The notes under the pieces were generated by a model that saw nothing but the letters and a program-made list of their open reading frames with translations, did no database searches and was not told the DNA's origin. 54,384 nt of DNA from Acidobacteriota bacterium (GTDB lineage: Bacteria; Acidobacteriota; Blastocatellia; Pyrinomonadales; Pyrinomonadaceae). Position numbers and translations under genes: made by a program. Position 1 is the stretch's first letter, and each line of letters begins with the position of its first letter. The DNA lies in assembly GCA_019639215.1 (NCBI GenBank), contig JAHBSH010000007.1, positions 1 to 54,384 of the forward strand, written 5' to 3'. Shown here in pieces: positions 16,436 through 26,500 of the stretch.

Positions 16436-17908
16436 ATGGCAAACGAAGTTATCGGAAAAGTGATCGCTGAAAAATACCGTGTTGATGCCCTGATACGTCA
16501 AGGCGCGGACGGCGATCTGTATCAGGCAACACACCTTTTGATGGAAAAACCTCTTTCCATTCGCATTTTGCCTTCACATCTAGCTCACAGCCAGGCCGCT
16601 GCAGACCGCTTTTTTGAAGAATCAAAGATCGCGGCACGCATCGTTGATGCTAACGCATTCGGAGCAGTTGATTTTGGCACTGATGCCAACGGGATCGTAT
16701 ATTCTGTTCACGACGTTGCAAGCGCACGGACGCTGAAATCTATTATCCTTCGCGACGGGGCATTTCCGGCAGATTCTGCTGTTGAGACCTCCCGGCAGAT
16801 CGCAAGAGCCTTGGCAGCGGCTCATGCAGCCGGCGTTGTTCACGGTAATCTGACCGCGGAAAATGTCCTGCTTGCGGACGGGCCTGAAAAGGATGTCATC
16901 GTCAAGGTGGCAGATTTTTCAACGCCGAACGCCTTGTCCAGAATCGGCCCGGGGACAGATGATCCGGCAGATCTGGCATATCTTTCCCCGGAACAATGCA
17001 GCGGTTCTGACCAGCCTGATGAACGCTCTGACATCTATTCGCTTGGTATTTTGGTTTATGAGATGCTGGCGGGAGTTGTGCCTTTCACAGGTGAGAAAGC
17101 ATCGGACATAATGGCAAAGCACATCGAGGAACCTCCGGCTCCGTTGGTGGCTTTCCGAAGTGATATTCCTAAAGGGATCGAACCGGTCATGCTGAAAGCT
17201 ATGTCCAAGGATCCTGCAACGCGCCAGCAGACCGCTCAGGAATTCATTGACGAGATATCGGCGGCAATGAAACAAGACCATGCAGGACATGCCGCAGCAG
17301 CGACAGCAGGCGGTACTGACCTATGGAAAACCGCTTTGGCCGTTATCGTTGGTATTGGAGCCCTCGCCGCTGTAATGATCTATGCGACTCAGAGCAAACA
17401 GACCGATCCGCAGACCGTTTTGATGCCTGACACAAATGGCCAGCCTGTGCAGCCGATCAATCCGGCGACAGGTGCCGAAGAGCAACAGCTTGCCGCAATG
17501 CCGAATGCTTTTCCTGAAACGCTGACCGAACAGGGCGGCTTACCTATAGATACAATTCCCGGCGGCGACGGCTACAATCCATGGGCAACGGGAGCACCGC
17601 CTCCGGGAGCACCGCAATACCAGCCTCCGGGCGGTTACGTTACCATCGATCCGAATTCCGGCAGCCCGTTCATGCCGAATGACCCCGGCACTGTAGTGCT
17701 TGTCCCGGTTCCGGCCAACACTGCATCTGAGGAGCCAAAGCCTTCTCCGTCGCCGGGCAGGTCACCGGCGTCAAACACAAATACAGCTCCGGCAGAAAGG
17801 CCCGCTCCGGCCACTCCGGCGCCATCACCTAGGCAGACCCCGAGGCAGCAAACACCTCAACCTACACCGGCCAAAACACCGGTAGTAGAAGATCCTGAAG
17901 GCTCGTGA
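16436..17908 (+). CDS. membrane-anchored serine/threonine kinase homologue, likely pseudokinase
   Basis: Encodes 490 residues from ATG 16436 (a GTG three bases earlier is possible). The N-terminal 280 residues follow the Hanks-type kinase fold. The VAIK lysine is R43 (LSIRIL), the HRD motif reads H136-G-N138 so the catalytic Asp is Asn, and DFG reads D160-F-S. N143, D160, the SPE (184-186) and D199 are kept. The glycine loop is degenerate (RQGADGDLY). One membrane helix near 300-320 (TALAVIVGIGALAAVMIYA) leads to an extracytoplasmic Pro-rich tail. It may bind ligands or partners rather than phosphorylate. Confidence 0.85.
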   Translation: MANEVIGKVIAEKYRVDALIRQGADGDLYQATHLLMEKPLSIRILPSHLAHSQAAADRFFEESKIAARIVDANAFGAVDFGTDANGIVYSVHDVASARTLKSIILRDGAFPADSAVETSRQIARALAAAHAAGVVHGNLTAENVLLADGPEKDVIVKVADFSTPNALSRIGPGTDDPADLAYLSPEQCSGSDQPDERSDIYSLGILVYEMLAGVVPFTGEKASDIMAKHIEEPPAPLVAFRSDIPKGIEPVMLKAMSKDPATRQQTAQEFIDEISAAMKQDHAGHAAAATAGGTDLWKTALAVIVGIGALAAVMIYATQSKQTDPQTVLMPDTNGQPVQPINPATGAEEQQLAAMPNAFPETLTEQGGLPIDTIPGGDGYNPWATGAPPPGAPQYQPPGGYVTIDPNSGSPFMPNDPGTVVLVPVPANTASEEPKPSPSPGRSPASNTNTAPAERPAPATPAPSPRQTPRQQTPQPTPAKTPVVEDPEGS

Positions 17909-17919
17909 TCTTGATCGGT

Positions 17920-18873
17920 TTATCTTGGAACTTCGACAGTTTTTATAATATCTGAGATCACGGCGTCAGTTGTTGCCCCTTCCAGTTCGGCTTCTGCCCT
18001 AAGAGCAAGGCGGTGACGCAGAACAGGCAGAGCAATATCTCGAACATCATCAGGCGTCGGAAAATCCCTGCCGCGAATCGCCGCCAAGGCCTTTGAACAA
18101 AGTAGCAAGGCTATCGAAGCTCGAGGACTAGCTCCATACAAGATCGTCGGATGGCTCCGGGTCCGCTGTACAATATCCACAACATATTTCTGAACGCTAG
18201 GCTCCATGCGCATTGCTCTTATTTCTGCTCGGCAATGTGAAATAGACGCTCCATCAGGCAGCGGCTGGATATTAGCCATTTCCAGATGTCGAGAATTGAA
18301 TCCGCCGTCCCAACGAGCCACGATCTCAAGTTCTTCTTGAGCACGCGGATAGTCTATCAGTACCTTTAGCAGGAAACGGTCAAGCTGCGCTTCAGGAAGA
18401 GGATAAGTGCCTTCATATTCTATCGGATTCTCTGTCGCCAGCACCGTAAATATGGGCGAAAGCGGATATCGGTCACCATCAATGGTCGTCTGTCGCTCTT
18501 CCATCGCTTCAAGCAATGCAGCCTGCGTTTTTGGTGGTGTTCGATTGATCTCATCAGCAAGCAGAATGTCTGTGAAGATCGGACCTTGGCGCAAGGTGAA
18601 CTCGGATGTCCGCATATTGAACACATTCGTTCCAGTAATGTCAGATGGCATTAGGTCGGGCGTAAACTGAATACGGGAAAATCTGGCTCCTATTATCTCA
18701 GCCAGCGTTTTGACCATAAGCGTTTTTGCCGTCCCGGGCACGCCCTCAAGCAATGCATGGCCTTCGGCCAATATCGCCACCAAAACCTGTTCCAAAACCT
18801 CGTCTTGTCCAACTATCGTCTTTCGGAGTTCGTTTAGGATGTGAGCAACCGTCGCGGGTGTATGATTGAGCAT
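17920..18873 (-). CDS. MoxR-family AAA+ ATPase
   Basis: Encodes 317 residues, the family length. Walker A is GVPGTAKT, Walker B is LLADEINR, and sensor 1 is in [20 protein letters not shown]. The C-terminal lid carries SPRASIALL. MoxR ATPases act as chaperones that mature or activate secreted or membrane protein complexes, usually with DUF58 and VWA proteins. It is the last gene of a minus-strand cluster of DUF4129 and DUF4350 proteins. A DUF58 gene, often next, is not present; a convergent kinase gene lies 11 bases away. Confidence 0.93.
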   Translation of the reverse strand: MLNHTPATVAHILNELRKTIVGQDEVLEQVLVAILAEGHALLEGVPGTAKTLMVKTLAEIIGARFSRIQFTPDLMPSDITGTNVFNMRTSEFTLRQGPIFTDILLADEINRTPPKTQAALLEAMEERQTTIDGDRYPLSPIFTVLATENPIEYEGTYPLPEAQLDRFLLKVLIDYPRAQEELEIVARWDGGFNSRHLEMANIQPLPDGASISHCRAEIRAMRMEPSVQKYVVDIVQRTRSHPTILYGASPRASIALLLCSKALAAIRGRDFPTPDDVRDIALPVLRHRLALRAEAELEGATTDAVISDIIKTVEVPR

Positions 18874-18927
18874 AAGTTATTCTATAACAAAGTACCTTCT
18901 CCAGAGCAGCGAGGCCGTCTAGATCTG

Positions 18928-19692
18928 CTATCGTGCCAAAAGATCGTAAAGCGTTTTCCCTGCCAAAAGAAACACGGTCGAAACGAAAATCACACGTAGA
19001 ACGCGGTCATTCATCTTGGTCACAAAATGTGCTCCGGCATAAGCACCGGCAAACATCGTCACCGCCAGCAAAATTCCTAGCTGATAATCCACGAGGCCGT
19101 TCCACATAAAAATGGCCGTCGCTATTGCCGAGGAAAAAACATTTATGACCTTTGTAGCAGCTATCGAGCCACCGTATGTCATGCCGAAAAAAGCGACATA
19201 GACCGCCGTCAGGACAGTAACATAGCCTCCGCTGTAAAGTCCTCCGTAAATTGCAAGCAAGAACGTCAGCAGGAACGTGAACATAGTCTTTCCCGACGAG
19301 ATCTCACTTTTATCCGGTTCGGCACTCTTTTTTGTCCGGTCAAAGAGTGTGAAGACCACCACAGCAACCATGGCAATCGACACCATCAGCTTTATGCCCT
19401 GATTAGTGATAACGCCAACCAACGCTGCCCCGATAGCTGAACCAATAACAGTAAGGATTATCAAGGGCGACAATCTTTCAAACTCGACCTTGCCCGCCCT
19501 GATAAATGGTATCGAGGCTCCGATGGACATGAAGGTCAGACCGAACATATTCGTTCCGAGCGCGACCTTTTCATCAATGCCGAACTGGAACATTACCGGG
19601 ACGGTTATAAGCGAATTACTGCCCGTGACAACGCCGATGACGCTAGTTACAAAAAAGAGCAGCAATAGTATGAATAGTGCGGTAGAGGACAT
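18928..19692 (-). CDS. TauE/SafE (TSUP) family membrane transporter
   Basis: Encodes 254 residues with about eight hydrophobic segments. The N-terminal GVVTGSNSLITVPVMFQFGI and mid-protein GGLYSGGYVTVLTAVYVAFF halves are the two repeat signatures of the TSUP family. The halves contain the usual GGG/GS turn positions. Such proteins export sulfite, sulfoacetate or other organosulfur anions, but the substrate cannot be told. It sits between the DUF4350 and MoxR genes, four bases from the former, an unusual guest in this cluster. Confidence 0.88.
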   Translation of the reverse strand: MSSTALFILLLLFFVTSVIGVVTGSNSLITVPVMFQFGIDEKVALGTNMFGLTFMSIGASIPFIRAGKVEFERLSPLIILTVIGSAIGAALVGVITNQGIKLMVSIAMVAVVVFTLFDRTKKSAEPDKSEISSGKTMFTFLLTFLLAIYGGLYSGGYVTVLTAVYVAFFGMTYGGSIAATKVINVFSSAIATAIFMWNGLVDYQLGILLAVTMFAGAYAGAHFVTKMNDRVLRVIFVSTVFLLAGKTLYDLLAR

Positions 19693-19696
19693 CTGC

Positions 19697-21211
19697 TTAG
19701 ATCCTGGTTTTTCTGTGACGCTTCAACCGGAGCTTCTCCTCCACATCCCGAAGCCATGCGGTCAACCGCAGCATTTCATTCTTATTGGTCGGTTCCCCGT
19801 GTATTATTTCCTGACATTTGTTTATCTTGGCAAGCACTTCTGCCTTAGTAAGCCCGCTCCGTTCTGATATAAGCGCGGCCAATTCTTCAGGCTTTACCGT
19901 TGTTCCGTCAACGCCCAGCATCCTCGCCGCCCTCCGGCGCAGATCATAATAGATATTCTCCATAGCCAGGTCGTAGGCTTTGGTCTTCTGCTGCAATTCG
20001 GCCATCGCCGCTATGTATTCCAGTTTTGATAACCTGTCAGGATCGGGATCAGGAACAGCCCTTGCAAACCGACGGCTTCGCGAATACATCACAAGAGCTA
20101 TCACAAGAACTAACTGGAACAATATAGCAATGACCGGTGTTCCGGCAAAATATTCGAACAAGCGATTGTTCCCCGATCCGTATCCGTGATGATACTCGTC
20201 AAACACAGTCGGTCCTGCACCTGCAAGATTGATGGCAAGACGGGAATTATCAGTCATTGAAATGCCCCCGTTCGCCACGATGAACGGATCGGTCAGAAAA
20301 ACGATCCTGCCCATTCCATACGGTGCTTCTGCCAGAAAAACACGATCGCCATCTGAAATATGTACGACCGGTGCACTAAATGAAGGTTCGTATTCTTCCT
20401 CAACAGTTTCTTCAGCAACCGTTTCTTGCGGAGTTTGCTCAACAGCTACAGTTGGACTTGCTGAAGGCGGAGGAGGATCTTGCGGATCCGGATCTCCAAA
20501 AAAATCATGGGGCGTAGCCGTTGGCTGAACATTCTCCTGACCATTGTAATACTCGTCCAATTCCTCATCCTGATATATATCGTCGCCGCTATCATCAATA
20601 TAATGTCCGTCGTCGTGACTTTCACCCGCATTTGGTTGGAGATGGGCCAGCAACAATGACGATGCATATCGCGAGGGCTGAATTGCATTTACACCCGTTG
20701 TGAGAATTGTTGGCTGATCAGGCGCAGCCGCTGTCACACCGGTTGTCATCTGTTTCTGATCTGCCGGATCTACAGACAACAGATCTATGTTCGCTGATGA
20801 CATAGAAGAAATGCTCCAGTCCGACGTTGTTTTTATCAGCTCTGCAGCGGGTTCTCTGTCGATGATAACGAGACGTCCGCCTCTGCCTACCCATTCGAGC
20901 AGCTCACGTTTTTCGTCCTCGGTAAGTTCCTTTCTAAAAGGCCCGGCCATTATGAATGTCGCCGGCTTTTCACCGCTGTTTGAAAGCAGTTCTGACATCG
21001 GCTGCTGCCATCTGCTTACAGGGCGGCCCGTTTCAGCAAGCAATGTGTAATAGGCAAGCAGGCCTGTTGCTCCCGGATGGAACGTTGATCTGTTCGGAAA
21101 GATCTCAGAGTCAGGCTCCTTGATCTTTTGAACATAGGACGCAGCGTTGAGGCCTGCCATGACGACAAGCACAACGACCAATCCTCCTAATATCAACAGT
21201 CTTTCTTTCAT
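19697..21211 (-). CDS. DUF4350 membrane protein
   Basis: Encodes 504 residues. There is one N-terminal helix (LILGGLVVVLVVMAGLNAA). A DUF4350 domain follows, containing FHPGATGLLAYYTLLAE and a ligand-fold-like stretch GGRLVIIDREP. A long acidic and Pro-rich insertion spans about residues 200-265. A second helix lies near residue 370 (VIAILFQLVLVIALVMY), followed by a cytosolic tail. DUF4350 proteins usually travel with MoxR and DUF4129 proteins and may form a membrane complex. The start overlaps the end of the DUF4129 gene by four bases. Confidence 0.85.
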   Translation of the reverse strand: MKERLLILGGLVVVLVVMAGLNAASYVQKIKEPDSEIFPNRSTFHPGATGLLAYYTLLAETGRPVSRWQQPMSELLSNSGEKPATFIMAGPFRKELTEDEKRELLEWVGRGGRLVIIDREPAAELIKTTSDWSISSMSSANIDLLSVDPADQKQMTTGVTAAAPDQPTILTTGVNAIQPSRYASSLLLAHLQPNAGESHDDGHYIDDSGDDIYQDEELDEYYNGQENVQPTATPHDFFGDPDPQDPPPPSASPTVAVEQTPQETVAEETVEEEYEPSFSAPVVHISDGDRVFLAEAPYGMGRIVFLTDPFIVANGGISMTDNSRLAINLAGAGPTVFDEYHHGYGSGNNRLFEYFAGTPVIAILFQLVLVIALVMYSRSRRFARAVPDPDPDRLSKLEYIAAMAELQQKTKAYDLAMENIYYDLRRRAARMLGVDGTTVKPEELAALISERSGLTKAEVLAKINKCQEIIHGEPTNKNEMLRLTAWLRDVEEKLRLKRHRKTRI

Positions 21212-22275
21212 CTGTCCATTCGTCTATGATCTTTCAGCATGGCCAGATACCCTTCTTTGAAGTAATGCCATGCCTCAGGCCCGACCGCCTGCGAACCGTA
21301 CCATGCTTTCTCGAAAACTCCTGTCAACCCGCTCATTGGAGTAAACAATGCTTCCTGTTTGCGAACATCGCGGAGATAATCTCTGTTTGTCTTGTGTCGA
21401 GCCAAACCAACTGCTCCGCGTTCGCTTAGTTCAAAAAGCAATGCGATGTAGCCCTTGCGTATTGCCCCACGGTTATCTCCCTGCTGAAAAAGGAGTTCCG
21501 CTTCTCTAAGCAGATCATTAGGTGTTCGGTCTTTCTCTATTGTTTCACCAAGTATGACCCGCTCGCCGTCAACATCCTTTTTAGAACGACGCAAGGACGG
21601 AAATATATGCGGAGCAAGTTTATAAACCGTAAAAAGTACTAGTGCCGTTACAAGGAGAATGACGGCGATCTGCATAAGGCGTGCCAGTCCGGGCGACGCG
21701 CTGATTTGCGGACCGCCGGAAGGTCTGGGGAATAAGCCTGTCAACCATTCAAGTATGCGGTCGATCCATCTTTCAATAAGGCTTTTTTGTTCGCCCGATG
21801 GCTTTTGAAACTGCTCTCTTTGCAGGATCTCAGCCAATTTTTGCTTGTCTTCGTCTTTTGATCTTTCTGATGCCTGTGCGTTTTCATACTCTGCAAGTTG
21901 CCATGCAAGAGCGGTCAGCCTTTCATCTATGCCGCCAAGAATTGTCAGACGCCTATCCGGATCGCTTTCGGTGAGAAACGCATCAAGATCGGTATGCAGC
22001 CAGCGGTTCGAGACAGTAACCTCATCACTCGATGTGCTTACAGTCATCTGTGCAGGCAACATCTCTCGTATTCTCTGAATTTTTCCCGGATCAAACCCTT
22101 CGGGAGGACCGCCGTTGCCCATCTCGTAAATGTCTCGGCGCATTTCATCGACGACCTCACTAACCTTTTCGATGTTGGATCGATACTCTGAGGACGATAT
22201 GCCAAACACGGAAAGTCCGCACGCCAAAATGACAGCGACAGTAGCGGTAATGATATATGTGCGGTCTCGCAGCAT
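21208..22275 (-). CDS. DUF4129 membrane protein
   Basis: Encodes 355 residues. An N-terminal helix is followed by an extracytoplasmic region, then a second helix near residue 215 (LMQIAVILLVTALVLFTVY). The C-terminal DUF4129 domain includes DLLREAELLFQQGDNRGAIR and the family end around AWYGSQAVGPEAWHYF. DUF4129 often occurs at the end of bacterial transglutaminase-like proteins or as a partner of MoxR. It overlaps the DUF4350 gene by four bases and directly abuts the upstream membrane protein gene, so it is surely co-transcribed. Confidence 0.83.
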   Translation of the reverse strand: MLRDRTYIITATVAVILACGLSVFGISSSEYRSNIEKVSEVVDEMRRDIYEMGNGGPPEGFDPGKIQRIREMLPAQMTVSTSSDEVTVSNRWLHTDLDAFLTESDPDRRLTILGGIDERLTALAWQLAEYENAQASERSKDEDKQKLAEILQREQFQKPSGEQKSLIERWIDRILEWLTGLFPRPSGGPQISASPGLARLMQIAVILLVTALVLFTVYKLAPHIFPSLRRSKKDVDGERVILGETIEKDRTPNDLLREAELLFQQGDNRGAIRKGYIALLFELSERGAVGLARHKTNRDYLRDVRKQEALFTPMSGLTGVFEKAWYGSQAVGPEAWHYFKEGYLAMLKDHRRMDR

Positions 22276-23415
22276 CTATTTCAGCCCAAGCATTGAGCCT
22301 GTGTTCTCAACAGCAGCCACAGCTTCTACGGGTTTGATCGATCCCAAAGCAGGCTGCAAAGGATTCACATACGAACTGGGCACGTCAGGTATGTCGCCCA
22401 TGTTTGCAGCAGCTAAAAGTTCGATATCATAACCCTCGTGTCGAACCCTTTCATCGACATACAAAAGACATAAGCCGATCATCCAGACCGGTGACATTAT
22501 TACAAAACTAGCCTGCCATATAAGCTGTTGGGAAATTTCCAGCCATGCGGGAACAGCTGCATTGTCGAATGAAAAAAACTCCACCCCCTGATACCAGGCA
22601 TACCACCCGAGCGGTATGTAAAGAATGGCAAGAGCAGAGTATGCCGCCAAGGTTGTAAAGGCAAGAAGTGCAGCAAACCGCTTTACATTGCCGCTAGCCA
22701 GCGACATACTGCGACCGATGGAAGCAAACACTCCCTGCTCCTCGACCAGCATCACCTGTGGGACATATGCGAAACGAGATGCCAGCAAACAGAATAGCCA
22801 GTATGCTGCTGCTAGCGTCGCTACGCCGAACACGACCGACAGTATGAACGCTATTGGAGGCAGCATCGAAAGAAACAACATCGTAAGCGATATAAGGATC
22901 GTCGCGATGAGAAGGCATATATAGAACGCGATTATGCCCAAAACACCGAGAATGGCGACTATAAGAGCCGAGGAAAGCAGCAGCCCAGCAAGTCTTTCCC
23001 TAACATTACGGTAGGTCGCCGCAAAGCTTATCGGCTCATCAAACAAAAGATGTCGGACAAAATTTCGGGAGGCACCGCCCATAACGGTAAACGTAGTTAC
23101 GGTCTGGGCAAACCATATTATTATCGTTCCAAGGAAAGTAAAAAAAACGTAAAGCGTTGTTTCAACCTGGCTATAACCGCTTGTAAAAAATATCTGACGG
23201 GCGATCTGCAACCAAACAACAGAAAGCACGGTTCCAATGATCACAGGCGGCGCCGCAATAAGCACCAGCGTCGCAAAGTGCTTGCGATAAAACCGCACCG
23301 CCCGATCAATAATGTCCCCAGCCCCAAGCGGAACCAATGATGACCCTGCGGTGTTGAATTTGGATCCGTTCATCAGTAAGTAAGGAGGGCAGGAATCTTT
23401 CCCATCGAACCTCAT
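22276..23415 (-). CDS. multi-pass membrane protein, GDPD membrane-domain-like
   Basis: Encodes 379 residues. After a short leader comes LGAGDIIDRAVRFYRKHFAT, the start of a domain like the membrane portion of some glycerophosphodiester phosphodiesterases. About six helices follow. No catalytic phosphodiesterase motif is present. ATG 23415 has AGAGG at a good distance; an internal ATG at 23373 is an alternative. It is the first gene of the DUF4129-DUF4350-TSUP-MoxR cluster. A TATAAT sequence overlaps the start codon region, and this is probably coincidence. Confidence 0.75.
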   Translation of the reverse strand: MRFDGKDSCPPYLLMNGSKFNTAGSSLVPLGAGDIIDRAVRFYRKHFATLVLIAAPPVIIGTVLSVVWLQIARQIFFTSGYSQVETTLYVFFTFLGTIIIWFAQTVTTFTVMGGASRNFVRHLLFDEPISFAATYRNVRERLAGLLLSSALIVAILGVLGIIAFYICLLIATILISLTMLFLSMLPPIAFILSVVFGVATLAAAYWLFCLLASRFAYVPQVMLVEEQGVFASIGRSMSLASGNVKRFAALLAFTTLAAYSALAILYIPLGWYAWYQGVEFFSFDNAAVPAWLEISQQLIWQASFVIMSPVWMIGLCLLYVDERVRHEGYDIELLAAANMGDIPDVPSSYVNPLQPALGSIKPVEAVAAVENTGSMLGLK

Positions 23416-23438
23416 TATAGCCTCTTTTTAACAACTCC

Positions 23439-23477
23439 AAAAATATAAAAAGGCGTTGCCAGTATACTGACAACGCC
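23439..23477 (-). terminator. intrinsic terminator of the Oar-like receptor gene
   Basis: GGCGTTG (23452-23458) pairs with CAACGCC (23471-23477), with an inner palindrome CAGTATACTG. Read on the minus strand it is followed by TTTTTATATTTTT, a good T-tract. It ends the receptor transcript before the start of the membrane-protein cluster. Confidence 0.9.
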
Positions 23478-23517
23478 AAAATGGAATGCATTCCTATTTG
23501 CTATTTGTAAGCAAAGA

Positions 23518-26500
23518 TCAGAAGTTTATCCTGAAGTTGAATTCAACTATACGGCCGCCCGGATCGTTCGTTGTCGAAACATCCTGGAATGCCGCACCGG
23601 TTCCAAGCTGTCCGAACGTCGCTCCGCCGCCGCCGAGTACAACGGTATCAGCTCCCCAGCTTCCGACACGGAAGTTAGGTGCGTTCAACGCGTCATAGAA
23701 TGCGGCCCGAAGCTCGATATTGAACGTTTCGGTAAAGTGAACCTTCTTCATCAGACTGACGTCAAGTTTGAAGTAGGTCGGACCATAAAGAACCAAGTTG
23801 GCAAAACCACATTCGCCAGCATAACGGGCTTGGCAATTACCAAAACCAGCAGGAGCAATGTAACGTCCCTCAGGAGCGCCGCCATACGTGCTGCTGTAAC
23901 CGGTCGCGCTATTGATATCAAGACTGAATGCCCTCTGAGTATTCAGAATGATGTCGTCAGGCAGGAAGGTAACAACGTTCGTACCTTTACGAACCTTGAT
24001 CTCCTTCTGCAATTCATCGCGTGTCATGCCGACAAGCTGGACGTTCTGCATGACAATTGGCGAACCGCTCTGCCATCTGATGACCGGTGCTATTCCCCAA
24101 CCGCCAATGATCCCATTAACGAAACCATTTGCGTTTGAGAAGAATTTGCCGCCGCGGCCGAATGGCAGATCATAGGTTGCATCAACCTTGAATGCATGAC
24201 GCAGGTCGTGCTGAGCAGAAGCTCTCTGCAAACCAGTGTCTCTAAGGGTCATACCAGTAAAGTTTACTTGGTCGTTACCAGCTGAAGTTGAATAGGCATT
24301 TGTAAACGCCTTAGCAAAAGTGTAGCTGGCATTGAGTCTAAGGCCTGCCGACATTCGTCTTCTGACCTCTATAACAGCCGCATCATACCAACTCTTTTCA
24401 TTGTTGGTTAGAATGTATGCTCCGCCGCTTCCCGACATCGGGTTTGCATAGAAGAAGTTCCTCGGCACACCGTTAGCGGTAGCTCTAGCCCTGTTTCCGG
24501 CGGTGTTGTCGAGCGTTGCCGCAAGACCTTGAACAGCCGGATTATGAATACTCAAAGATCCAGCATTTGCACGGAAAAAGATGTTAGAGTAGTTCGCCAA
24601 GTTCAGAGGATCTGCCGGCGTTGTGGGGTTGATCGGGTTGACCAAATGCCAAACAAATGTCGGCAACGGACTCGTCCCTGTTCCAGCCCCAAAGTATGCA
24701 AAGTTCACCTGACAATTCGGAGTGTATCCAGCACCACCAGGAGTTGTGTTTTGCAAACCAGCTTGACAGCGGTTTGCAGCAATGTTTGCAAGCAGATTCT
24801 GCTGTGCTATACGGAATTCATCAGCAAAACCGTTTTCGATAGTGTTCAGTTCATTGTAATTATGCTGAACCCACAGATCACGACCGCGTGTTCCAACATA
24901 TCGAAGTTCCAGCACGGTGTTACGGTCAAGTTCACGCTGATAGCCGGCACTCCATGAATCAACGAAACCGGTTTTCAGATTCGGATCAAAGGCATTGATA
25001 CCGATGTTCTGAGTAACTGCATATGGAAACTGCGGTGTGTCGGGGTAATCGGTACCAACTTCAGGCATTAACAGGTTTGGGTTATTTGGATCGCGAAGAT
25101 TTGTCGCACTGACTATATTGCCAAATGACGAGTGTCTGCGCAGGTCGATCCTTGAACCGCCGGGGTTGGATCCCAAAAGGTTCAAAAGAAGCAGTGTTCC
25201 CTCACGAACAAAGGCTCGCGAAAATCCACCACGAATAACGCTCTTACCGGGGCCGCCAAAGAATGTTCCAAGCACGCCGCCGTCAAAATCAGGACTATAG
25301 GTAAAACCGACGCTCGGTGCAAAGTTATTGAAGTCGGTCTCGTTTGCCGCCTCACCTTCTTCCACCCGAACAATTATCGGATCACGACCTGTCATCGTTC
25401 CAGGCTTGAAGTGATTGTTAAGGCCGGAGATACCCCAGATATCACCGAAATCTCCAACTCTGCCATAATTTTTGGAAAGAGCGATATAGGAGGTCTGCGG
25501 CTGCCATCTGACGCCGAAATTGAAGCTCAAGTTGTTCTTGATCCTCCAGGTGTCCTGAACGTAAAGGCCGTAGCTGTCCTGTCTGACCTTGTTTCCCGTT
25601 TCCTCTCCAACAGCATACTTTCCGGCCAAAGTCTGTTCTGCCCAAAAGTCAACTTGGGATATACGGCCTGTAAGTCCGGCGTAAAAAGCTCTGGCTGCTG
25701 TCAGATCTCCTGCCGAAGCTCCGGGCATCACTGCTGTATTAAACGCATTGAATGCTACCGGATCGGTTGCACTCGCAATGCCGAAGTAAACCGTCGGGGC
25801 ATTATAGTTTGTCGCGTAGTCGCTAAAACCGACCCGCTTGAACTGTCCGCCGATACCGATGGTGTGCTTGCCGTTGATCCATGTCAGGTTATTCGTAAAA
25901 TCTTTGGTCGGAGATGAACGTCCGCTCTTGCTGTTGCGAATTGTCGCACCGGTGATGCCGAGTGCTCCGCCAAAGTTAACGTTGAATCCGCCTTGGTCCG
26001 CGAAGTAAGAGGGAGACAATTCAGGAGCAAATGCTGACTCGCCCCAACCATAGGCAAAGCGCATCTCATTGATAAGGTTCGATGTGAAAGAAGACCTAAG
26101 AGCTGTAGAATTGGAATTACGTGTCGAGCCTTGTGAGAATCCAGTGTAGCCTGGGAAAAGCGGATCCATGCTGTTCAAAAAGTCTGGCATGGAATCGAAT
26201 TTCTGATGGTTAGTAATATTCTCAATGCTGTGGTTCTTCGTTATGTTAACGTCAAAACGCAATGCCAAAAATGTACGCTTCTGACTGCCGGGGTTGTTGA
26301 ACCGGAAAAGCATGCGGTTCGGATCGGTTACAACGCCTTGTGAATTCTGGATAGGAACAAGGGTTCCTCCGCTTGTCGCTGATTGAATTCTATTCAATAG
26401 GCTTCCAATCGTCGGGTCTATCGTTGACGGAAGCGGAGTTGAATTATTTGCGGCAATGTCGAAAACATTGACGGTGCGGACTTGACCTCCGACAATGTAG

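Noticed and set aside
25411-25917. Long open frame of 168 codons inside the receptor gene on the opposite strand
   Set aside because: It is the antisense shadow of a long real gene and shows no protein-like features.
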